In this document: positions 6,464 through 13,624 of the stretch, piece after piece
Layout of the letters: the number at the start of each line of letters is the position of its first letter
How positions within the stretch are numbered: position 1 is the first letter of the stretch
Assembly (NCBI GenBank): GCA_963169325.1
Contig: CAUJEY010000252.1
Span: forward strand, 1-33,105
Direction: 5' to 3'
Origin: Bacteroidota bacterium
GTDB lineage: Bacteria > Bacteroidota > Bacteroidia > Chitinophagales > Saprospiraceae
DNA: 33,105 bases
The notes under the pieces: generated by a model
Told to the model about the DNA's origin: nothing
Databases searched by the model: none
Seen by the model: only the letters and a program-made list of their open reading frames with translations
Position numbers and translations under genes: made by a program

Positions 6464-9400
6464 ATGCACATTTCCTCCGATTCGTCTTTGCGCCAGGTAA
6501 ATGGCTTGCATAACATCAGACCAATTTCCACCCTGGCTGTCGTTGCCATAATGCTCTTTTCCTCCGCCTGCCGGCAAACGCACACAGACACTCTTTTCAC
6601 TTCCCTGCCGCCCGCCGAAACCGGCGTTACGTTTGAAAACCAGCTCCCGGAACAAACTGCCGAAGGCGGCATGAATATTATTCAGTACCTGTATTACTAC
6701 AATGGCGGCGGGGTTGCGGCAGGCGATGTAAATAATGACGGCCTTCCCGATCTCTATTTTACCTCCAATACGGAAAAAAACCGGCTCTACCTGAACAAAG
6801 GCGGGTTTAAATTTGAAGATGTCACCGAAAAGGCCGGCGTCGGCGGCTCCGGCAGTTGGAAAACCGGCGTCGCCATGGCCGATGTGAATGCCGACGGCTG
6901 GCTGGATATTTATGTTTGCCAGGTAGGCAATTACAAATCCTTCCGCGGCAAAAACCAACTTTTTATCAACAACCGCGACGGTACCTTCACCGACCGGGCC
7001 GCCGAATACGGCCTCGACCTTTCCGCCTTTTGCACCCAGGCCGCTTTTTTTGATTACGATCGCGACGGCGACCTCGACTGTTTTGTGCTGTGCCACAGCG
7101 TACACAGTCCGGAGTCGTATAAAGACACGAGTATTTCCCGGCAGTATGATGTGATGGCCAGCGACCGGTTGTTTCGGAATGAGGCCGGATCTCACTTCAC
7201 CGACATCACCCCCCAATCCGGCCTGCGCGACGGCAAATCCGGCTACGGGCTCGGCCTGGCCATCGGCGATGTGAACGGCGACGGGTATCCCGATATTTAC
7301 GTCGCGAACGATTTTCACGAAAATGATTTTCTATATTATAATATGGAAGGTCGGTATTTTAAAGAAGGTATTTCACAAAGCACCGGCCACACCTCCAACT
7401 TCTCCATGGGGTGCGATATGGCCGATTTCAACAACGACGGCCTGCCGGATATCGTCACACTGGACATGAAACCGGAAGATGAAATCACGCTCAAAGCCAG
7501 TCAACCGGCCGACCAATACCCAGTGTACCAATTCAAACATTCGTATGGGTATCACTGGCAATTCCCCCGAAACTGCTTGCAACTCAACCGGGGAACGGTG
7601 GACGGTGGACGGGGGACGGGGGACGGGGGACGGGAGACGGTGGACGGTAGACGGGAGACGGGAGACGGCAGACGGTGGACGGGAGACGGTGGACGGCCCG
7701 CCGATTTCAGCGAGATTGGACAATTGGCCGGCATTGCCACCACGGATTGGAGCTGGAGCGCCCTGTTCGCCGATTTCGACCTCGATGGCTGGAAGGACCT
7801 TTACATCACCAATGGCATTCCGCACCGACCCAACGATATGGACTACCTCCAGTTTATTTCGTCTGCCGGGGTGCAGCGGCAGGCCGGCGACCTGGATATG
7901 GTGCGCAAAATTCCGTCCGGCAGTGCGGCCAATTATTGTTTTCGCAATAAATCCGACCTCACATTTGAAAATGTTTCAGCCCAATGGGGGCTGGCGCTGG
8001 AAGGCTTTTCGAATGGCGCCGCGTATGCCGACCTGGACAACGACGGCGACCTGGATCTGGTGACCAATAACCTGAACCAGCCGGCATCGGTATATAAAAA
8101 CAACGCAAAAGGCCGTAATTTTTTAAAAATCAAACCCGAAGGTTTGGGACTAAACCCCTTTGCCATCGGCGCGTCGGTTGTCGTGGAATGTGCCGGCGGC
8201 CTCCGGCAAACGCAGTATCTGCAACCGGTCCGGGGGTTTCAATCGTCCGTAGAGCCGGTGCTGATTTTCGGATTGGATACCTTCACGTCCGTGTCGTCTA
8301 TCCATATCCGCTGGCCGGATGGCACATCGCAGCACATGGCTGGCCCGGTAGCGACCAACCAAACGCTCCGCATCCGGCAAGAGCCCGGGAAAGACGACCC
8401 GCCCGCACCCGCGGGGGAAACCGTGTTTGCGCCCTTCCGGGACTTGCTTCCCACGCACCGCCAGAATCCGCCTGACGACATTATCCGGGAAAAACTGCTG
8501 CCCTGGTCGCTGGGTACACAGGGCCCAAAACTGGCCGTGGGCGACATAAACCGCGACGGACTCGACGATTTTTATTTGCCGGGGCCGTCGGGCGGCCAAT
8601 TGGTTGTGCAAACCAATGCGGGATTTTCTGTCCCGAAAACGTTGGTAAAGTCTCCACATACCCGGCTGGAAACCTGCGCCGTTTTTTTTGACGCCAACGG
8701 CGACGGCGCGCTGGACCTGTATGTCGGTACCGGCGGAAACCAACTGCCTGGTACTGATCCCGGCCTGACCGATTTTTTATGGATAAACGACGGACGGGGA
8801 AATTTTGAAGACCGTTCGTCTGACCGGCTGCCGAAAATGTTGGAAAATACGGCCTGCGTGCGCGCCGCGGACTTTGATGGCGACGGCGACCTCGATTTGT
8901 TTGCCGGCGGCCGTTCCGTGTCGGGGGCTTATGGCGTAGCGCCGAATTCGTTTCTGTTGGAAAATGACGGCAAAGGATATTTTACCGATATAACGGAAAA
9001 AATTGCCGGGCTTGGTCGGATAGGCATGGTGACGGATGCGCAATGGGCTGACCTCGATGGCGACCAGCGACCCGATCTCATCGTTTGCGGCGAGTGGATG
9101 CCGCTGACGGTTTTTTATAATACCGGCTCTGGCTTTGAAAAAAGAGATATCCCGCAATCGTCGGGGCTGTGGAACAGTATTGCCGTGGCCGACGTGGACG
9201 GCGATGGCGACCCTGACCTCGTTGCCGGCAATTTCGGCCGGAACGCTATTCTGCGCGCTTCGTCCAAAGAACCTTTGGGGCTTTGGGTAAAAGACCTCGA
9301 TCAAAACGGCTTCATCGACCCCATCATGACTTATTACCGCGAGGGGGAAAACCGTGTTTTTGCCGATAAAGACTGGCTGGCCGGCCAATTGCCGGTGGTG

Positions 9401-9904
9401 AAAAAAGGCTTCGTGCAATACCGGAAATATGCGGAAAGCACATTCGACGAGGTGTTCCCGGCGGCTATTTGGGCGGGTGCGATATACCGAACGGCGGAGG
9501 TACTGGAATCCTGTTGGGTGGAAAACCGTGGAAAGGCCGGTTGGGCATTGCAACCATTGCCGGCGGAAGCCCAGTTCAGCCCCGTATTTGCGATCTTGCC
9601 CGGCGATTTTGACGGCGATGGTCGCCTGGATATTCTGTTGGGCGGCAATTTGTACGAAGTGCAGCCCGCCGTTGGTCGCCAGGATGCCAGTTATGGGACA
9701 TACCTGCGCGGCGACGGAAAAGGTGGTTTTATCCCCCGGACGCCGGCCCAATCCGGCTTCCGGCTGCCAGGCGCCGCGCGCGATTTGAAAGTCATCCGGC
9801 GGGCCGGCGGGCGCAGCTCGGTACTTGCCGGCGTAAATGACGGTCCGGTCCAATGCTTCGACCTTCCACTAAAACACCCAAACACTAAAACACCCAAACA
9901 CTAA
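6464..9904 (+). CDS. FG-GAP/VCBS-repeat lipoprotein with ASPIC/UnbV domain
   Basis: The 1146-residue exported protein has a hydrophobic stretch (about 21-35) ending in SSAC with Cys36, a relaxed lipobox, so it is probably an outer-membrane lipoprotein. The body contains about 14 calcium-binding-type FG-GAP/VCBS motifs such as GDVNNDGLPDLY, ADVNADGWLDIY, DYDRDGDLDCF and DFDGDGDLDLF. They are arranged as two propeller-like sets around an ASPIC/UnbV-type segment (IHIRWPDGTSQ). Such proteins are thought to bind glycans or other surface ligands, but the exact role is unknown. Residues about 377-411 are an in-frame insert encoded by 14 heptamers (7595-7692), falling in the loop before FSEIGQLAG. 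The last residues (KHPNTKTPKH) and the stop codon are encoded by an octamer array. Confidence 0.93.
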   Translation: MHISSDSSLRQVNGLHNIRPISTLAVVAIMLFSSACRQTHTDTLFTSLPPAETGVTFENQLPEQTAEGGMNIIQYLYYYNGGGVAAGDVNNDGLPDLYFTSNTEKNRLYLNKGGFKFEDVTEKAGVGGSGSWKTGVAMADVNADGWLDIYVCQVGNYKSFRGKNQLFINNRDGTFTDRAAEYGLDLSAFCTQAAFFDYDRDGDLDCFVLCHSVHSPESYKDTSISRQYDVMASDRLFRNEAGSHFTDITPQSGLRDGKSGYGLGLAIGDVNGDGYPDIYVANDFHENDFLYYNMEGRYFKEGISQSTGHTSNFSMGCDMADFNNDGLPDIVTLDMKPEDEITLKASQPADQYPVYQFKHSYGYHWQFPRNCLQLNRGTVDGGRGTGDGGRETVDGRRETGDGRRWTGDGGRPADFSEIGQLAGIATTDWSWSALFADFDLDGWKDLYITNGIPHRPNDMDYLQFISSAGVQRQAGDLDMVRKIPSGSAANYCFRNKSDLTFENVSAQWGLALEGFSNGAAYADLDNDGDLDLVTNNLNQPASVYKNNAKGRNFLKIKPEGLGLNPFAIGASVVVECAGGLRQTQYLQPVRGFQSSVEPVLIFGLDTFTSVSSIHIRWPDGTSQHMAGPVATNQTLRIRQEPGKDDPPAPAGETVFAPFRDLLPTHRQNPPDDIIREKLLPWSLGTQGPKLAVGDINRDGLDDFYLPGPSGGQLVVQTNAGFSVPKTLVKSPHTRLETCAVFFDANGDGALDLYVGTGGNQLPGTDPGLTDFLWINDGRGNFEDRSSDRLPKMLENTACVRAADFDGDGDLDLFAGGRSVSGAYGVAPNSFLLENDGKGYFTDITEKIAGLGRIGMVTDAQWADLDGDQRPDLIVCGEWMPLTVFYNTGSGFEKRDIPQSSGLWNSIAVADVDGDGDPDLVAGNFGRNAILRASSKEPLGLWVKDLDQNGFIDPIMTYYREGENRVFADKDWLAGQLPVVKKGFVQYRKYAESTFDEVFPAAIWAGAIYRTAEVLESCWVENRGKAGWALQPLPAEAQFSPVFAILPGDFDGDGRLDILLGGNLYEVQPAVGRQDASYGTYLRGDGKGGFIPRTPAQSGFRLPGAARDLKVIRRAGGRSSVLAGVNDGPVQCFDLPLKHPNTKTPKH
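7595..7696. repeat. Intragenic heptamer array (acggtgg family), 14 units
   Basis: Fourteen contiguous heptamers run from 7595 to 7692, with variants acggtgg, acggggg, acgggag, acggtag and acggcag. A partial acgg follows. In the reading frame of the surrounding gene three heptamers make a seven-residue peptide repeat (TVDGGRG, TGDGGRE, TVDGRRE, TGDGRRW, TGDGGR). The unit length is not a multiple of three, so gain or loss of one unit shifts the frame. Confidence 0.97.
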
Positions 9905-9933
9905 AACACCCAAACACCCAAACACTAAAACAC
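9867..9933. repeat. Octamer array (cactaaaa / cacccaaa) at a gene end
   Basis: Eight octamers run from 9867 to 9930 in the order cactaaaa, cacccaaa, cactaaaa, cacccaaa, cactaaaa, cacccaaa, cacccaaa, cactaaaa, then cac. The first units encode the last residues of the FG-GAP protein. Its TAA stop (9902-9904) lies within the fifth unit. The array ends 8 bases before the start codon of the next gene. No inverted arm is visible. Confidence 0.96.
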
Positions 9934-9941
9934 ATTTGGCA

Positions 9942-11549
9942 ATGCCGCTCAAATCGATCGAACGCCTCATTTTCTTCCTGTTGCTGGCACTTCACCTGGC
10001 GCCACTGTGGTCAGTCCGGTATTTTCTCACCATCGACGGGCCCTGTCATTTGTACAATGCGAAGGTGTTGGCCGATTTTTCAGCGAGCGCCGATCTGCGC
10101 GATTTTTATGAGTCTTGGGTGTACCTCAACCTGCGTTTCGAACCGAACTGGTTCAGCCATTTTTTTATGAAATTGGGCTTTGCGGCGGGGATTCCGGCTT
10201 TTTTAAATGAAAAACTGCTGCAAACGTTTTACGTCCTATCCTTTGCGCTCGGGTTGCGTTTCGCAATTAAAAAGTTGGCGCCAAAGGGGGTGTTTCTGAG
10301 TTCGCTGGGGTTGTTGTTCGCCTACCACCACGTCTTTCAAATGGGGTTCTATAACTACTCCCTTAGTCTGGCCGGGATGTTCTGGGCCTTTGGCTATTGG
10401 CTGCGGTGCCGGGATGCCTGGACGACGGGGCGGCAAATCGGACTCGCTGCGCTTTTTCTGGCTTTGTTCTTTTGCCACCCGGTCGGCTTGCTCTTTTCCT
10501 TTTTACTGATCGGCAGCGTAATGTTGGCACAGGGGTATCGCGCGGGAGCATGGGCGGAACGGTTGCAGTATTTTCGGCAACAGGCTGTTGTGCTTGCCCT
10601 GACAGCCTTGCCAACGGTAGTGCTTTTCGGCGAATATTTATTTGCCAAAGGCTTGTCGTTTCGAAAATCGGGCGATTCCGGCACACAAATGTGGTCGGAA
10701 CTGGCGCGGTTGACTTCCCTGTGTACCATGATGGAAGTGGAGCGCAACTGGACGGTGGGCGTAGCCCTGTTGTTTCTTGCGCTGGTGGTTGCCGCTTTTT
10801 GGACTAAAACCCGGTCGCGCAGCTGGGGATGGACCGACATCTTATTGGGCGCCTTCCTCGTATCCCTGTTTATTTATTTCAAACAACCCGGCAGTTTTGC
10901 CGGCGCCGGCATCATGCCAATCCGCCTGCAGATGTTGCCATATTTGGTGCTGCTGCTGTGGCTGGCTACCCTGGATTTTCCCAAATGGATACAAGCCGGT
11001 ACAATGGCGGGTGTAGTGGCATTTTCTGCGCTTTTTTGGAGCATTCGTTTGCCGGCCCACTGGCGGGCCTCCGAAGCCGTGGCCGAATACGCCAGTTGCG
11101 CCGCGGCCATTCCCGATAAAGTATCCGTGCTTCCGCTGAGTTTCGATCACAACGGCCAACTATCCGATGGCCGGACGGTATCAACGGCCATGTGGCTATT
11201 CGTGCATGCCGCGGGTTATATCGGCGCAGAAAAAAGTATAGTCCTGCTGGATAACTACGAAGCGCATACCCACAATTTTCCGCTGTTCTGGCGCGAGCAA
11301 CGCGACCCTTATGTGTTTTTGCCCAAAGACGACGTCGGCTTCGAAGGCCAGCCGCCGCGGGCTGAATTCCTGAATTACAAGGCCAAAACAAACAACGCCA
11401 ATGTGGATTATGTGGTGACCTGGTGTTTGGATAAAAAGTTTAAGGACGATTTGTACACGAAGGAAATTAAGGAGCAGCTGGAGCGGGGGTATGAGTTAGT
11501 GTTTTCATCGGAGCATGATTTGGGCAGGGTGTACCGTAAGAGCCGCTAA
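9942..11549 (+). CDS. Multi-pass membrane protein, possible GT-C glycosyltransferase
   Basis: I do not recognise a named family with certainty. The 535-residue protein has about 10-12 hydrophobic segments, the first at residues 7-29, followed by an extracytoplasmic loop with TIDGPCHLYNA (Asp32, His36). An acidic residue in the loop after the first helix is typical of GT-C polytopic glycosyltransferases, which use lipid-linked sugars. The C-terminal 150 residues are largely soluble and would lie outside or inside the membrane depending on helix count. The ATG at 9942 is preferred over a TTG two codons earlier. The preceding FG-GAP gene ends 37 bases upstream, and most of that gap is octamer repeat, so the two genes are probably cotranscribed. 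Confidence 0.75.
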   Translation: MPLKSIERLIFFLLLALHLAPLWSVRYFLTIDGPCHLYNAKVLADFSASADLRDFYESWVYLNLRFEPNWFSHFFMKLGFAAGIPAFLNEKLLQTFYVLSFALGLRFAIKKLAPKGVFLSSLGLLFAYHHVFQMGFYNYSLSLAGMFWAFGYWLRCRDAWTTGRQIGLAALFLALFFCHPVGLLFSFLLIGSVMLAQGYRAGAWAERLQYFRQQAVVLALTALPTVVLFGEYLFAKGLSFRKSGDSGTQMWSELARLTSLCTMMEVERNWTVGVALLFLALVVAAFWTKTRSRSWGWTDILLGAFLVSLFIYFKQPGSFAGAGIMPIRLQMLPYLVLLLWLATLDFPKWIQAGTMAGVVAFSALFWSIRLPAHWRASEAVAEYASCAAAIPDKVSVLPLSFDHNGQLSDGRTVSTAMWLFVHAAGYIGAEKSIVLLDNYEAHTHNFPLFWREQRDPYVFLPKDDVGFEGQPPRAEFLNYKAKTNNANVDYVVTWCLDKKFKDDLYTKEIKEQLERGYELVFSSEHDLGRVYRKSR

Positions 11550-11568
11550 AATTATTCTCTACAAATTG

Positions 11569-11599
11569 TTTGAATAATCAAGTGTCTTTTGTACTTTTG
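11569..11599 (+). promoter_or_regulatory. Promoter of the toxin-antitoxin pair
   Basis: TTTG (11569-11572), exactly 19 nt, then TACTTTTG (11592-11599) reproduces the Bacteroidota consensus TTTG-N19-TANNTTTG. The antitoxin ATG is 15 bases downstream, so the leader would be very short. Confidence 0.75.
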
Positions 11600-11614
11600 A
11601 GCAAATTTTCCGCT

Positions 11615-11863
11615 ATGCAACAAGCAGAATTATATCAATCTGTTTTGCGTCAGTTGAGCCTACTCCCTGTCGAATACCTTAAACTCGTCGAGCAATTCGT
11701 TTCCGGGTTGAACCAGCGTACCCAAGATAAAAAGAAAAACCGACAAGCGATTCTGGCATTGGCAGGTTCTTGGAGTGATCTTTCAGAAGAGGATTTTGAA
11801 GAAATTCTTACGATCTCAAAACAGACCGGCGCTTCGCTTTTTTCCCGTGAAATTGACTTATGA
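11615..11863 (+). CDS. Putative antitoxin (VapB position)
   Basis: This small 82-residue protein begins MQQAELYQSVLRQLSLLP, is predicted mostly helical, and ends with a segment (SDLSEEDFEEILTISKQTG) that could wrap a toxin. No DNA-binding fold is obvious from sequence alone, so the assignment rests on position: its TGA overlaps the ATG of the PIN-domain gene (ATGA). The ATG at 11615 is chosen because an upstream in-frame TTG at 11570 lies inside the promoter. If it acts like VapB it neutralises the toxin and represses its own promoter. Translational coupling to the toxin is seen directly; the function is inferred. Confidence 0.75.
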   Translation: MQQAELYQSVLRQLSLLPVEYLKLVEQFVSGLNQRTQDKKKNRQAILALAGSWSDLSEEDFEEILTISKQTGASLFSREIDL

Positions 11864-12264
11864 ACCAAGCATTGCTCGATTCCGATACACTTTCCTTTTA
11901 CTTCAAGGGTAACCCAAAAGTGATTCAAAAAATAGACGGATATTTAGCGGCTTACGGGTTCGTGCATATTAGCGTCATCACTTTTTACGAAATCCTGAAT
12001 GGATTGTTATTTAAAGACGCCCGTGCCCAACTCCAACGTTTCCAGCAATTTGTGCAATTAAATCAAATACTTCCGGTGAATGTTGTTGTGGCTGAAGTCG
12101 CGGCGAAGATTTATGCTGATTTGCGAAGAAACAATCAAATGATTGGACATAACGATGTGCTTATCGGTGCAACTGCTATTGAAAACGATTTGACGCTAAT
12201 AACCAATAACATCAATCATTTTTCCCGTATTCCGGGATTATCTCTCGATAATTGGGCAATTTAA
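11860..12264 (+). CDS. vapC: PIN-domain ribonuclease toxin (VapC-like)
   Basis: This 134-residue PIN-domain protein carries the expected acidic residues: Asp7 in LLDSDTL, Glu44 in TFYEILNGL and Asp99 in HNDVLIGATA. The late motif LITNNINHFSRI resembles the TNN-x-x-HF-x-RI end of many VapC toxins. VapC enzymes are Mg2+-dependent RNases that usually cut tRNA or rRNA, held inactive by the cognate antitoxin. The start codon overlaps the antitoxin stop by 4 bases. Downstream it converges on the amidohydrolase gene with a gap of 17 bases. All catalytic positions look intact, so the pair is probably functional. Confidence 0.88.
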   Translation: MNQALLDSDTLSFYFKGNPKVIQKIDGYLAAYGFVHISVITFYEILNGLLFKDARAQLQRFQQFVQLNQILPVNVVVAEVAAKIYADLRRNNQMIGHNDVLIGATAIENDLTLITNNINHFSRIPGLSLDNWAI

Positions 12265-12281
12265 GGTTCCGTATTTGCTCG

Positions 12282-13472
12282 TCAGCTAATACCCAATTCC
12301 TTCACCGCCAGCCACGCCATCAATCCCATTCCCGTTTCCAATGCCGATTCATCCACATCGAAAGTATTGGTGTGAACGGGTGAGGTAATGCCGCGTGCGG
12401 GGTTGCCGGTGCCGAGGCGATAAAAGCAGGCCGGCATTTCCTGGGAATAAAATGCGAAGTCTTCGGAGGTCATACGCATGGGCAGGTCCACGACCTTGTC
12501 GGCGCCGAGCAATTCGACGGCCCATTGTTTCGCGCGGAGGGTCAGCGCCTCATTGTTGAAGAGCACCGGATAACCTTTCAGGATGTTGAAATCGCAGGCG
12601 CCGCCCATACTTTTAGCCATGGTTTCGGCGATACGTTTCATCCGTTTGTGTGCCTCGACGCGCCATTTTTCATTCATCGTTCGAAAAGTGCCTTCCAGTT
12701 TCACCTCATTGGGAATGATGTTGGTGGCGCCGCCGGTAGAGTTGATTTTACCGAAGGTCAGCACCGATGGAATGCCCGGATCGCAGTAGCGGCTCACGAG
12801 TTGTTGCAGAGACACGATCATTTGTGCCGTAATAACCACCGGGTCGATACAATCGTGCGGCATGGCGCCGTGTCCGCCGCGACCTTTTACAGTCACGAAA
12901 ATTTCATCGGCTGAAGCCATGTATATGCCGGGCCGGAAACCGGCCATGCCGGCGTGCAGCGGCGGATGTACGTGCTGACCGAAAATACTTACCGGGCGCG
13001 GACGCTGCAAAACGCCCTCCCGGATCATAATACTGGCGCCACCGGGCAGTTTTTCCTCGCCTGGCTGAAAAATACATTTCACTGTGCCTTCAAAGTGCTT
13101 GCGCAGTTCGTGCAATATACGGGCGGCGCCGAGCAGCGACGCCGTATGCACATCGTGGCCGCAAGCGTGCATAACGCCTTCATTTTGTGATTTGTAGGGC
13201 ACCTCATTGGCTTCCCGGATAGGCAGTGCGTCCATATCGCCGCGCAACGCAATGACCCGTTTATTCGGATTTTTGCCGCGGATAAGGGCCACCACACCGT
13301 TGCCGGCCATACCGAGTTTGTGCTGCACCCCCCATTCCGCCAGCCGCGCGGCCACATATTTACCCGTTTCCACTTCCTGGAAGGAGAGCTCGGGGTGCGC
13401 GTGCAGGTGCCGGCGGTGGGCGACGACATCGGGGTGGAATTGGCGGGCCAATGACAGGATATCTTCTTTCAT
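12282..13472 (-). CDS. M20-family amidohydrolase (hippurate / N-acyl amino acid hydrolase type)
   Basis: This 396-residue cytoplasmic metallohydrolase belongs to the M20D branch (AbgB, IAA-amino acid hydrolase, hippurate hydrolase, N-acetyl-diaminopimelate deacetylase). Visible metal-site motifs are HACGHDVHT (Cys104, His106), PGEE (Glu139-Glu140), GQHVHP (around 166-170) and a late PVHTNTF histidine. The N-terminal HRRHLHAHPELSFQEV is also characteristic. The ATG at 13470-13472 (MKEDILSLARQFHP) is chosen over a longer frame reaching 13529, which would extend over the promoter. The exact acyl substrate cannot be told from sequence. It is divergent from the cyclase-like gene. Confidence 0.93.
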   Translation of the reverse strand: MKEDILSLARQFHPDVVAHRRHLHAHPELSFQEVETGKYVAARLAEWGVQHKLGMAGNGVVALIRGKNPNKRVIALRGDMDALPIREANEVPYKSQNEGVMHACGHDVHTASLLGAARILHELRKHFEGTVKCIFQPGEEKLPGGASIMIREGVLQRPRPVSIFGQHVHPPLHAGMAGFRPGIYMASADEIFVTVKGRGGHGAMPHDCIDPVVITAQMIVSLQQLVSRYCDPGIPSVLTFGKINSTGGATNIIPNEVKLEGTFRTMNEKWRVEAHKRMKRIAETMAKSMGGACDFNILKGYPVLFNNEALTLRAKQWAVELLGADKVVDLPMRMTSEDFAFYSQEMPACFYRLGTGNPARGITSPVHTNTFDVDESALETGMGLMAWLAVKELGIS

Positions 13473-13526
13473 ATTTTCAAAGCGGCGGGGTAGGAAAAGT
13501 ACGCCCAAAACAAATGATCCGCTGAG

Positions 13527-13555
13527 CAAATGTACTTTGATTTGTAAAGATCAAA
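13527..13555 (-). promoter_or_regulatory. Promoter of the M20 amidohydrolase
   Basis: On the minus strand TTTG (13552-13555), 17 nt, then TACATTTG (13527-13534) fits the Bacteroidota pattern. It overlaps the candidate promoter of the divergent cyclase-like gene. Confidence 0.55.
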
Positions 13556-13576
13556 CAGGCCGATCGTTTAGTTTTG
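13541..13576 (+). promoter_or_regulatory. Promoter of the cyclase-like gene
   Basis: TTTG (13541-13544), 24 nt, then TAGTTTTG (13569-13576). The -7 box is perfect and the spacing slightly long. The -33 elements of this promoter and the divergent one interleave, so the two may interfere. Confidence 0.45.
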
Positions 13577-13624
13577 CGCACATAGCCGTACCTTGCACTC
13601 CATTCTAAACCGCCACATCAAGTT

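Noticed and set aside
5546-7318. Long open frame on the minus strand opposite the MlaF-like and FG-GAP genes
   Set aside because: It is a shadow of well-supported genes on the plus strand, begins in coding sequence and ends in the decamer array; its sequence has no recognisable domain.
8777-9853. Open frame of 358 codons on the minus strand within the FG-GAP gene
   Set aside because: The plus strand carries clear FG-GAP motifs throughout this interval; the antisense frame is a by-product of GC-rich codon use.
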